5,722 nt of DNA from an uncultured Spirochaetaceae bacterium (GTDB taxonomy: Bacteria; Spirochaetota; Spirochaetia; Treponematales; Treponemataceae): NCBI GenBank assembly GCA_902796985.1, contig CADBRC010000323.1, positions 1-5,722 on the forward strand, written 5' to 3'. This document shows, piece by piece, positions 1 through 5,194 of the stretch (positions within the stretch are counted from its first letter, which is position 1; each line of letters opens with the position of its first letter). Below the pieces are notes generated by a model. That model made no database searches. It was not told where the DNA came from and saw nothing but the letters and a program-made list of their open reading frames with translations. Position numbers and translations under genes: made by a program.

Positions 1-56
1 CACCCAAAAACGTCCGTTTAACACACCCAAAAACGTCCGTTTAACACACCCAAAAA
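1..56. repeat. 23-bp tandem direct repeat, two full copies and a 10-nt remnant
   Basis: Positions 1-23 and 24-46 are identical 23-base units that begin CACCCAAAAACG and end GTTTAACA. A third copy starts at 47 and matches for 10 bases (CACCCAAAAA, 47-56) before the sequence diverges. The array touches the left edge of the window, so more copies may lie upstream. There are no spacers between units, so it is not a CRISPR array. The 10-mer CCCAAAAACG within each full unit (3-12 and 26-35) is the exact reverse complement of CGTTTTTGGG at 81-90, inside the neighbouring palindrome. Function is unknown. Confidence 0.9.
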
Positions 57-78
57 TTCTTTGTTGAATTTACGACAT

Positions 79-112
79 CCCGTTTTTGGGGCAAATTTGC
101 CGAAAAAACGGG
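79..112. repeat. 34-bp imperfect palindrome (potential hairpin or protein site)
   Basis: The arms 79-95 and 96-112 are complementary at 15 of 17 positions. The outer stem CCCGTTTTT pairs with AAAAACGGG, positions 88-89 and 102-103 are mismatched, and the centre GGCAAATTTGCC (90-101) is a perfect 12-bp palindrome. It lies about 75 bp upstream of the secG -35 box. No T-run follows the stem on either strand, so it is not a classical intrinsic terminator. It could be a transcript-end stabilising hairpin for an upstream gene, a protein binding site, or part of a dispersed intergenic repeat. Confidence 0.75.
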
Positions 113-137
113 TAAAATTTGCAAAAAACTCTTCACC

Positions 138-158
138 GCGGGCCCGCCCGGTCACGGG
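138..158. repeat. GC-rich short palindromes upstream of the promoter
   Basis: GCGGGCCCGC at 138-147 is a perfect 10-bp palindrome. It is followed directly by a second small inverted repeat, CCCG-GTCA-CGGG (147-158). The patch is much richer in GC than the AT-rich sequence on its left. It may be part of an intergenic element or an operator, but nothing visible decides between these. Confidence 0.45.
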
Positions 159-186
159 TGCTCCATCGTCGGGCTGGCGTGTCATG

Positions 187-215
187 TTGACTAAATGCTC
201 CCCTTGTATTAGAAT
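187..215 (+). promoter_or_regulatory. Sigma70-type promoter for secG and probably the whole operon
   Basis: A -35 box TTGACT (187-192; consensus TTGACA, 5 of 6) and a -10 box TAGAAT (210-215; consensus TATAAT, 5 of 6) are separated by exactly 17 bp, the optimal spacing. Transcription would start near 221-223, giving an untranslated leader of about 24 nt before the secG ATG. All genes to the right run in the same direction with gaps of at most 58 nt, so this is the best candidate for the promoter of the full secG-ptsN-ATPase transcript. Confidence 0.75.
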
Positions 216-233
216 ACATAAAAATTTGCGTTT

Positions 234-237
234 GGAG
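234..237 (+). promoter_or_regulatory. Ribosome binding site of secG
   Basis: GGAG at 234-237 lies 8 nt before the ATG at 246, which supports that start for secG. Confidence 0.75.
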
Positions 238-245
238 TATTTGAG

Positions 246-581
246 ATGGGTATTGTTAGGACGGTTTTGCTTGTAGCCTTCGTTATCGTGTGTGTCCTTT
301 TGGTTCTGCTGGTCCTCATTCAGAGGGAGGACAGCAACGGGATGGGCGGTGTCTTCGGGGGCGGGCAGTCCGCGGCATTCGGCTCTCATTCGGCCAGCGT
401 CCTGACCAAGACGACGGGTGTGCTTGCCGCCCTGTTCTTTATCTTCGCGTTTTCATTGGCTCTGGTCAACAAGGGCAGGGATAAGGGCGACCTCAGCAGG
501 ACAGCAGCGGAGCTTCAGGAGACTGCGCCTTCTACGGGAGACGCTTCATCAGGCTCCTGGCTTGACGATGTGGCCGAGTAA
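246..581 (+). CDS. secG: Preprotein translocase subunit SecG
   Basis: This 111-residue protein is the small accessory subunit of the SecYEG export channel in the inner membrane, where it assists SecA-driven translocation. It shows the full family pattern: a first membrane helix at about residues 4-25, the conserved LIQRE end of that helix (24-28), a glycine-rich loop (NGMGGVFGGG, 31-40) followed by QSAAFGS, a short polar turn SVLTKTTG (51-58), and a second helix at about 58-75. A hydrophilic tail of some 35 residues ends in an acidic DDVAE. Length is in the normal range of about 75-130 residues. The ATG at 246 has GGAG 8 nt upstream and lies 24 nt behind the predicted transcription start. It is the first gene of the co-directional run; the ptsN-like gene follows after 18 nt. 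Confidence 0.95.
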   Translation: MGIVRTVLLVAFVIVCVLLVLLVLIQREDSNGMGGVFGGGQSAAFGSHSASVLTKTTGVLAALFFIFAFSLALVNKGRDKGDLSRTAAELQETAPSTGDASSGSWLDDVAE

Positions 582-599
582 CGGGAAAAACGGAGCGAT

Positions 600-1067
600 A
601 TGAACCTTCAGAAGGTTTTTACCCCTGAAAGCATAATCCTCAACCTCGAGAGCACGGAGAAGGAGGAGCTGTTTGAAGAGCTCCTCCAGAATGTCTGTTC
701 GCGCCTCCCTTCCGTCAACAGGGACGAGGCCCGCTCTGCCCTGCTGGAGCGCGAAGCCAAGATGTCTACCGGCATTCTTCCCGGAGTAGCCGTGCCGCAT
801 GCGAGCATAGATACCGTGAAGGGCGTGACGGGGGTCATCGGCATAAGCCGCAGGGGCATAGACTATGACGCCATAGACAAAAAGCCCGTGCATTATGTCT
901 TCATGCTGCTGGGAAATTCCAGCGACAACGCCGGGCATCTCGAGACCCTGAGAAGGATAGCGATACTTCTGATAAACCCCGCTTTCGTCAGCAAGCTGTC
1001 GGAAGCAACGTCTCCCGGAGACATCTGGGACATGCTCGGGGATGGCGAAAACTATATGGAAAGCTGA
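600..1067 (+). CDS. ptsN: PTS EIIA-type (PtsN/fructose-mannitol family) phosphotransferase protein
   Basis: This 155-residue protein has the length and layout of a stand-alone EIIA domain of the fructose/mannitol/nitrogen-regulatory class, a cytosolic protein that receives phosphate from HPr or NPr on a histidine. The predicted phosphorylation site is His67 in GVAVPHASID (62-71), matching the family pattern G(I/V)A(L/V)PH. His113 in GHLETLRRIAILL matches the conserved HL..L..IA segment near the C-terminus. No membrane segment and no EIIB or EIIC domain is attached, and no other PTS gene is in the window. This favours a regulatory PtsN-like role over sugar uptake. GGAG (592-595) lies only 4 nt before the ATG, a short but usable spacing. 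It sits 18 nt after secG and 3 nt before the first ATPase gene. The EIIA assignment is strong; the exact role and the symbol are inferences. Confidence 0.85.
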   Translation: MNLQKVFTPESIILNLESTEKEELFEELLQNVCSRLPSVNRDEARSALLEREAKMSTGILPGVAVPHASIDTVKGVTGVIGISRRGIDYDAIDKKPVHYVFMLLGNSSDNAGHLETLRRIAILLINPAFVSKLSEATSPGDIWDMLGDGENYMES

Positions 1068-1070
1068 TTT

Positions 1071-1388
1071 ATGGAAGAGAACTTAGAGGACAACATCGAC
1101 ATAACCAGGCATCTCCTTGAGGTCGAGAACGAGGCCGGGCAGATGGTCGCTGAGGCCGAAAAGGAGGCCGACGGCATCATCGCAGCTGCCCGTGCCGAGG
1201 CTGAAGGCGAGTTCAAGAGCCGCTACGCCGACTTCGTTAAGTCGCTCGACGCGAAGGAGGAGGAGGCCCGCAAGTCGTTCCGTGACGGTCACGACAGGCA
1301 GCTGGACGAGTACAAGCGCTCGCTGGAATCCAGAGAGAAGGATTCCGCCGCGTTCAACTCCCTCCTTGAAAAACTGCTTTACGCATAG
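1071..1388 (+). CDS. V/A-type ATPase peripheral-stalk coiled-coil subunit (G/H type)
   Basis: This 105-residue, highly charged protein has no membrane segment. Residues from about 12 to 100 are almost entirely predicted helix, with long runs of Ala, Glu, Lys and Arg (for example VAEAEKEADGIIAAARAEAE, 26-45). This matches the small stalk subunit called G in Thermus and H or F elsewhere, which pairs with subunit E to hold the catalytic head to the membrane subunit I. The length is typical (about 100-120 residues). The ATG is preceded by GGAAAG (1058-1063) with 7 nt spacing, lying inside the end of the ptsN-like gene. The next gene begins 9 nt after its stop. Coiled coils give weak family signals, so the assignment rests on composition, length and its place at the head of an ATPase cluster. 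The partner E gene lies about 4 kb downstream. Confidence 0.75.
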   Translation: MEENLEDNIDITRHLLEVENEAGQMVAEAEKEADGIIAAARAEAEGEFKSRYADFVKSLDAKEEEARKSFRDGHDRQLDEYKRSLESREKDSAAFNSLLEKLLYA

Positions 1389-1397
1389 GCGGTCGTT

Positions 1398-2432
1398 ATG
1401 GCGATGGATAAGGGCGCAGCATCTTCGTATGTGTATGCCAAGGCGAGCGGAATGCTCGCAAGGTCTTTTGTTGGCTCTCGTTCTGTCCGCCTCTTTGAGG
1501 TGAAGACGCTGGCGGAGCTGTGGTCCCTTATCTTCACTGACCCCCTGCCTGTCGTTCCGGAGATGGTTCTTGCCAGAGAGCTGGAGAAAACCGCCCGGGA
1601 CCGTTTCATCAGCCAGTACATGAAGCTGGTCACCTGCTATTCCAGACCGGCTGACATTCTGCTTGCCCAGCTGCACCATTATGATTACGAGAACGTGAAG
1701 GCCGTGGGGGCGGCCCTCTGTCTGGGCGACGGCAAGAAGAAGCCTGACATGGTGGATATTTCCCCCTTCAACCTGCTCAAATACAATGCGTGGCCTGATG
1801 TTGCCGCAATGACGTCGGGTGCTTCCCTTTCCTGGTACAACCGGGTTCCGACCCTTACCGAGCAGCGGGAGATGGACTTCCGCCTGGACTGGCAGTATGT
1901 GGGCGAGACCTGGCGGGCGGCCCTGCGCTGTGATGCTGAGTGCCGGGAGGACGTGAAGGCCCTCCTTTATGAACGCTTCGTCATTGAAGGAGTGCTCTGG
2001 GCGCTCCGTCTCAGAAAGTATTATGATATGCCGCAGGATGTCGTCGACTCCCTGCTCCGCTCGCCGGTAGGTGAGGGGGACGGGACGGAGCATTTCTCCC
2101 AGGAGGCGGCGAAAACCCTTCCGTGGGCCCTGGACGACTGGGAGTCTTGGCGCAAATGGAAATATGCCCAGTTCCTGAATCCCCATGAGGAGGGGGTCGT
2201 CTGGAACATCGATCCACGTTGGATTTACAATGCATTCAGAAGGGATTACGTCCGCAAGACCTATTCCCTTTTCCACAAGTATCCCTTTACGGAGTGCCCG
2301 CTGTTCTGCTGGTATATCATAAAGAGGAACGAGCTGGATAACATACGCGCTGCTTCGGAAAGCCTCCGGCTGGGCATTCCTGCCGCCCAGGCGATGCAGA
2401 CTGTCGGCGTTCAGGAGGTGACCAATGGCTAA
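1398..2432 (+). CDS. atpC: V/A-type ATPase subunit C (d/AC39-like)
   Basis: This 344-residue soluble protein is the size of the C/AC39 family, the funnel-shaped subunit that sits on the proteolipid ring and receives the central shaft. Features matching the family are the N-terminal SSYVYAKASGMLARSF (9-24, like the Y-Y-AR-R-L start of archaeal C) and the C-terminal block CPLFCWYIIKRNELDNIR (300-317) followed by AASESLRLGIP. This corresponds to the family's conserved ...Y...KE.E..N(L/I)R.I..G...G(L/I)P. There is no transmembrane helix. An unusual tryptophan-dense stretch (W243, 248, 251, 254, 269, 275) lies before the last block. The start has only a weak AGGCGG upstream; an ATG at 1404 is a possible alternative. 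The last 8 bases overlap the subunit I gene, implying coupled translation. Sequence is divergent, so such proteins are easily left as hypothetical, but the context supports the call. Confidence 0.8.
   Translation: MAMDKGAASSYVYAKASGMLARSFVGSRSVRLFEVKTLAELWSLIFTDPLPVVPEMVLARELEKTARDRFISQYMKLVTCYSRPADILLAQLHHYDYENVKAVGAALCLGDGKKKPDMVDISPFNLLKYNAWPDVAAMTSGASLSWYNRVPTLTEQREMDFRLDWQYVGETWRAALRCDAECREDVKALLYERFVIEGVLWALRLRKYYDMPQDVVDSLLRSPVGEGDGTEHFSQEAAKTLPWALDDWESWRKWKYAQFLNPHEEGVVWNIDPRWIYNAFRRDYVRKTYSLFHKYPFTECPLFCWYIIKRNELDNIRAASESLRLGIPAAQAMQTVGVQEVTNG
2413..2420 (+). promoter_or_regulatory. Strong ribosome binding site of subunit I
   Basis: AGGAGGTG at 2413-2420 is a near-perfect Shine-Dalgarno sequence, the strongest in the window, but only 4 nt from the ATG at 2425. 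It lies inside the end of the subunit C gene, which stops at 2432. The overlap ATGGCTAA together with this site fixes the start of subunit I and suggests re-initiation by ribosomes finishing C. Confidence 0.85.
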
Positions 2433-4431
2433 GACCACCGCGATGAGGCTCATCGAGCTTATGGTATACAGGGAGGACGTCAAGAACGTCCTCAGGTGCT
2501 TGGGGTCTCTTGGGGAGTTCCAGTTCCAGGATGATCTGGTGCACGGCTCCCAGCCGTCCGATGACGGGGTGCACGCCAAGCTGAACCCCGACCTGGACTT
2601 GTTCAACAGGCTTCAGAATGCCCGTGCCTCGCTCAACCTGCCGGATATGGAGGAATTCAAGGGGGACGTGGAGCTGCCCACAGACGCGGATTTTGATGAG
2701 GCCGAGAAGCTCATCTCTTCGGTGGAATCCCTGCACGAGCGGGAACTGGATCTGTCCGGCGAGCTCAAGCGGGTCAATGAGGCCTACAACGAGACGCTTG
2801 CCTTTGCCAAGCTCAATGTTCCCGCTTCCCAGCTGGAATCCCTTTCGTTCCTGACCCTCCGCATTGGAAAGATTGATCCCGCCAACTACGGGCTCATAAA
2901 GAATTCACTGGGCGACAAGGCGATTGTCACCAAGCTCGGCGAGGACGGCAGCCGGATTCTCGTTGCATGTTCCAAGAAGATGCGTTTCTTCGTGGACGGT
3001 GAGCTGGACAAGATCGGATTTGTCAAAGTCGATCTGCCCAAGGATTTTACGGGTGTTCCCGAGGACGCCCTCAAAAAGCTCAAGGAGGAGAAGGAGGACA
3101 AGGAGAAGGCGCTTGCAGACCTGGAAGCCGAGCGCAAGAACCTTGCCGCGACTCATTCCGAGCTGCTTTTCCGCCTCCTGCAGTCCTATTCGCTCGGTGC
3201 GCAGCTGACCGCCGTGCAGAACAGGCTTGAGTCCACGCAGTTTGTCTACCGGATAACGGGCTGGATTCCGGCCTATCTGGTGCGCGACCTGATGAAGAAG
3301 ATAGACGGCCTGACCGAGGGCAGGACCGCTTTCCGCGACTTCATGCCGAGCGAGGTTGCAACCGTCGCTTCCGGACAGGAGAAGGTTCCCGTCCGCCTGA
3401 AGCACGGCAAGGTCGTGCAGAACTTCGAGCGGATGATTTTCAGCTACGGCTCGCCCCTCTACGGGACGATTGACCCGACTCCTTTTGTCGCCCTTTTCTT
3501 TACCCTCCTCTTCGGCATTATGTTCGGTGATGCGGGTCAGGGCCTTGTGTTCTTTGTCCTCGGCATCCTGATGACCAAGAAGAAGGTCAAGATAGGCGGC
3601 TGGGAAAAGTTCAACTGGGTATTTGTCTGCATCGGCGTAAGCAGCATGATAATGGGTCTCCTGACCGGAGAGTTCTTTGCCAACGAGAAGATCCTCGCCC
3701 CCTTCGGCCGCTTTGTCACCGGCCTGTTCGGTGAGCCGCGCGATCAGATTCTCCCGATGATGCCGACGGGCAGCAAGGAGTCGATCCTGCGGATGTTCCT
3801 CTTCTTCGGCTTCACCGTAGCGGTCGGCTTTGTCATCAATACACTGGGCCTTATCATAAACATCATCAACAAGTTCTCGCTCAGGCGGACCGGTGAGGCG
3901 ATATTCGGCAAGACAGGCATAACGGGAGCCTTCTTCTTCTGGTACGTCATTGTTTTTGCCCTCCGCATCGCCCTGTTCCATCATACGCCCGCCATCTACG
4001 ACTGGATCCTCATCGGAGGCAGCCTGCTCGTGACGGCGTTCGGCGAGCCGCTCGCCCGTCTGGTGGACGGCCACAGGCCCATACTTGAAAACGGGGTGTT
4101 TGCTGCGATAATCGGGGCAATCGTCGAGATTATCGAGGTGGTTTCTTCCTATCTTTCCAACACGGTTTCATTCGTCCGTGTCGGTGCCTTCGCGCTTGCC
4201 CATGCGGTTCTCGGCTACATCATCGAGATGCTGACCGAGGTCACGCCCGGCCCGGCGGGAATCCTTGTCGCCATCGTCGGCAATGCGATTGTCATCGTGC
4301 TGGAGGGAATGATTGTCGCCATCCAGGTAGTCCGTCTGCAGTACTACGAGTTCTTCAGCAAGTTCTTCAGCGAGACGGGGCGTGAGTTCAAGCCCTTCAT
4401 CCTCAGCTACGGGGCTTTGCGCAGTAAGTAA
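2425..4431 (+). CDS. atpI: V/A-type ATP synthase/ATPase subunit I (a subunit, ion channel half)
   Basis: This 668-residue membrane protein carries the ion path beside the K ring. The N-terminal half (about 1-345) is cytosolic with charged coiled-coil stretches, notably about 213-247 (KKLKEEKEDKEKALADLEAE), which contact the peripheral stalk. The C-terminal half carries about seven or eight membrane helices: near 353-383, 398-418, 453-482, 500-518, 525-540, 556-577, 580-602 and 608-638. It opens with the family signature SPLYGTIDPTPF (343-354) and GDAGQG (368-373). Arg585 in NTVSFVRVGAFALAHA is the expected essential arginine facing the proteolipid carboxylate (Arg735 in yeast Vph1). Glu627 and Arg637, ten residues apart, match the Vph1 pair Glu789 and Arg799. 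The length is normal for bacterial subunit I (about 620-670). The start is set by the AGGAGGTG site and the 8-nt overlap with subunit C; a 58-nt gap follows before K. Confidence 0.95.
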   Translation: MAKTTAMRLIELMVYREDVKNVLRCLGSLGEFQFQDDLVHGSQPSDDGVHAKLNPDLDLFNRLQNARASLNLPDMEEFKGDVELPTDADFDEAEKLISSVESLHERELDLSGELKRVNEAYNETLAFAKLNVPASQLESLSFLTLRIGKIDPANYGLIKNSLGDKAIVTKLGEDGSRILVACSKKMRFFVDGELDKIGFVKVDLPKDFTGVPEDALKKLKEEKEDKEKALADLEAERKNLAATHSELLFRLLQSYSLGAQLTAVQNRLESTQFVYRITGWIPAYLVRDLMKKIDGLTEGRTAFRDFMPSEVATVASGQEKVPVRLKHGKVVQNFERMIFSYGSPLYGTIDPTPFVALFFTLLFGIMFGDAGQGLVFFVLGILMTKKKVKIGGWEKFNWVFVCIGVSSMIMGLLTGEFFANEKILAPFGRFVTGLFGEPRDQILPMMPTGSKESILRMFLFFGFTVAVGFVINTLGLIINIINKFSLRRTGEAIFGKTGITGAFFFWYVIVFALRIALFHHTPAIYDWILIGGSLLVTAFGEPLARLVDGHRPILENGVFAAIIGAIVEIIEVVSSYLSNTVSFVRVGAFALAHAVLGYIIEMLTEVTPGPAGILVAIVGNAIVIVLEGMIVAIQVVRLQYYEFFSKFFSETGREFKPFILSYGALRSK

Positions 4432-4442
4432 TCGGGTTTCTT

Positions 4443-4456
4443 GCCGGGTTTCCGGC
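4443..4456 (+). other. Small GC hairpin in the I-K intergenic gap
   Basis: GCCGG (4443-4447), loop GTTT and CCGGC (4452-4456) form a perfect 5-bp stem with a tetraloop. It starts 12 nt after the stop of subunit I. No T-run follows, so a terminator is unlikely. A role in protecting or processing the mRNA upstream of the proteolipid gene is possible but unproven. Confidence 0.5.
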
Positions 4457-4489
4457 TGTAAATAAACAGAATCTTTTAGAGGTAACGTT
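4457..4489 (+). promoter_or_regulatory. AU-rich translation leader and ribosome binding site of subunit K
   Basis: After the hairpin the sequence changes abruptly to an A/T-rich stretch (TGTAAATAAACAGAATCTTT) followed by AGAGGT (4478-4483), with GAGG 7 nt from the ATG at 4490. Unstructured AU-rich leaders raise translation of the proteolipid gene in E. coli (atpE), where many copies per complex are needed. A similar role here is an inference from position and composition. Confidence 0.5.
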
Positions 4490-4822
4490 ATGAATAGGAA
4501 AATTTTGCTTGCTTTGGTCTTGATGCTCTCTGTGTCTATGGTCGCTGTCTTTGCGCAGTCCCAGGGATCTGCCCCTGCGGAAGGCCAGGCGGTGGAGCAG
4601 GCCGCCGGTGCTTCTTCCGGCCTGAAGTATGTCGCAGCCGCCCTCGCAGTCGGCATTGCCTGTATCGGCGGTGGTTCTGCCGTCGGCAAGATTGGTGCCG
4701 CTGCAATGGGTGCGATGAGCGAGAACGCGGAGCTTTCCGGAAAGGCTCTTCCCTTCGTCGGTCTTGCCGAAGGTATCTGTCTCTGGGGCTTCCTTGTGGC
4801 CCTCTTCATCATACTGATGTAA
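4490..4822 (+). CDS. atpK: V/A-type ATPase subunit K (proteolipid, c-ring subunit)
   Basis: This 110-residue protein forms the rotating membrane ring that carries ions past subunit I. It begins with a signal-peptide-like segment: basic N-terminus MNRK, hydrophobic core 5-20, and possible cleavage after VFA (20-22) before QSQG. A short Ala/Gly/Glu linker and one helical hairpin follow: helix 1 at about 46-74 with the glycine-rich IGGGSAVGKIGAAAMGAM, a polar turn SENAELSGK (77-85), and helix 2 at about 87-109. Glu94 in VGLAEGICLW is the predicted ion-binding carboxylate. A single hairpin (8 kDa type) after a signal-like leader resembles the Thermus-type proteolipid more than the doubled 16 kDa form of Enterococcus. 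No Gln is seen at the helix-1 position and no Ser/Thr directly after Glu94, which favours H+ over Na+. The ATG is supported by GAGG 7 nt upstream. Confidence 0.92.
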   Translation: MNRKILLALVLMLSVSMVAVFAQSQGSAPAEGQAVEQAAGASSGLKYVAAALAVGIACIGGGSAVGKIGAAAMGAMSENAELSGKALPFVGLAEGICLWGFLVALFIILM

Positions 4823-4826
4823 ATAC

Positions 4827-5162
4827 ATGGAATACTTTGTCATTGGCGAACGGGAGATAGTCCTGGGCTTTATGCTCGTCGGAGTCCCGGGTTCTGCGGT
4901 CTCTAACCGGGATGAGGCGCTTGAGGTTTTCCTCGACGTCACCGGTCAGTCCCGCAGCCTGAACAGGATTTCGGCGGCTTCCCGTCCGAAGGTCTTGATT
5001 CTGACGGAGGACGTGTCGGACATGATCTCCCATGAGGTTGAGGCCCATCAGATGACAGGAAAAGCTCCTCTTGTGGTTGAGATTCCCGGCTTGGGTGGTC
5101 ATATCGAGGGCCGGAAGACCCTGACTGAAGCCATCAGGGAAGCCGTCGGAATCCAAGTCTGA
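4827..5162 (+). CDS. atpF: V/A-type ATPase subunit F (central shaft)
   Basis: This 111-residue soluble protein has the size and pattern of subunit F, which together with D forms the rotating shaft inside the A3B3 head and can modulate activity. The diagnostic parts are the N-terminal strand and turn YFVIGEREIVLGFMLVGVPG (3-22), the middle segment KVLILTEDVSDMI (55-67), and the C-terminal PLVVEIPGLGG (81-91), followed by a final helix, all as in the alpha/beta fold of this family. It begins 4 nt after the stop of K and has no recognisable Shine-Dalgarno sequence in the preceding bases (CTGATGTAAATAC), so translation is probably coupled to K. The next gene starts 32 nt after its stop. Confidence 0.9.
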   Translation: MEYFVIGEREIVLGFMLVGVPGSAVSNRDEALEVFLDVTGQSRSLNRISAASRPKVLILTEDVSDMISHEVEAHQMTGKAPLVVEIPGLGGHIEGRKTLTEAIREAVGIQV

Positions 5163-5194
5163 GGAAGATATAGGGTACGGAAAAGTAGCAGCTT

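Noticed and set aside
1..56. CRISPR array
   Set aside because: The units abut directly without spacers and the third copy is only a remnant.
79..112. Intrinsic terminator of an upstream gene
   Set aside because: The stem is strong but no T-run follows it on either strand, and no upstream gene end is visible. It was kept only as a palindrome.
61..276. 71-codon + strand open frame covering the upstream region
   Set aside because: It starts with TTG without a ribosome site, runs through the palindromes and the promoter, and overlaps the secG start. The translation resembles a translated intergenic repeat more than a protein.
18..389. 123-codon minus-strand open frame over the repeat, promoter and secG start
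   Set aside because: It is antisense to the promoter and the first 144 bases of secG, ends within the tandem repeat, and shows no protein family features.
1083..2606. 507-codon open frame on the minus strand across the G/H, C and early I genes
   Set aside because: It is antisense to three well-supported genes and has a low-complexity, Arg/His/Leu/Gly-rich translation with no recognisable domain. Strong G/C third-position bias in the real genes leaves few stops on the opposite strand.
2905..4074. 389-codon open frame on the minus strand inside subunit I
   Set aside because: It is a mirror of the subunit I reading frame with a Glu/His/Gln/Gly-rich translation and no family features. Subunit I has clear membrane helices and key Arg/Glu residues.
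4441..4472. Second promoter before subunit K
   Set aside because: TTGCCG (4441-4446) could pass as a -35 box, but TAAATA is only 12 bp away and CAGAAT is 20 bp away. No acceptable spacing was found.
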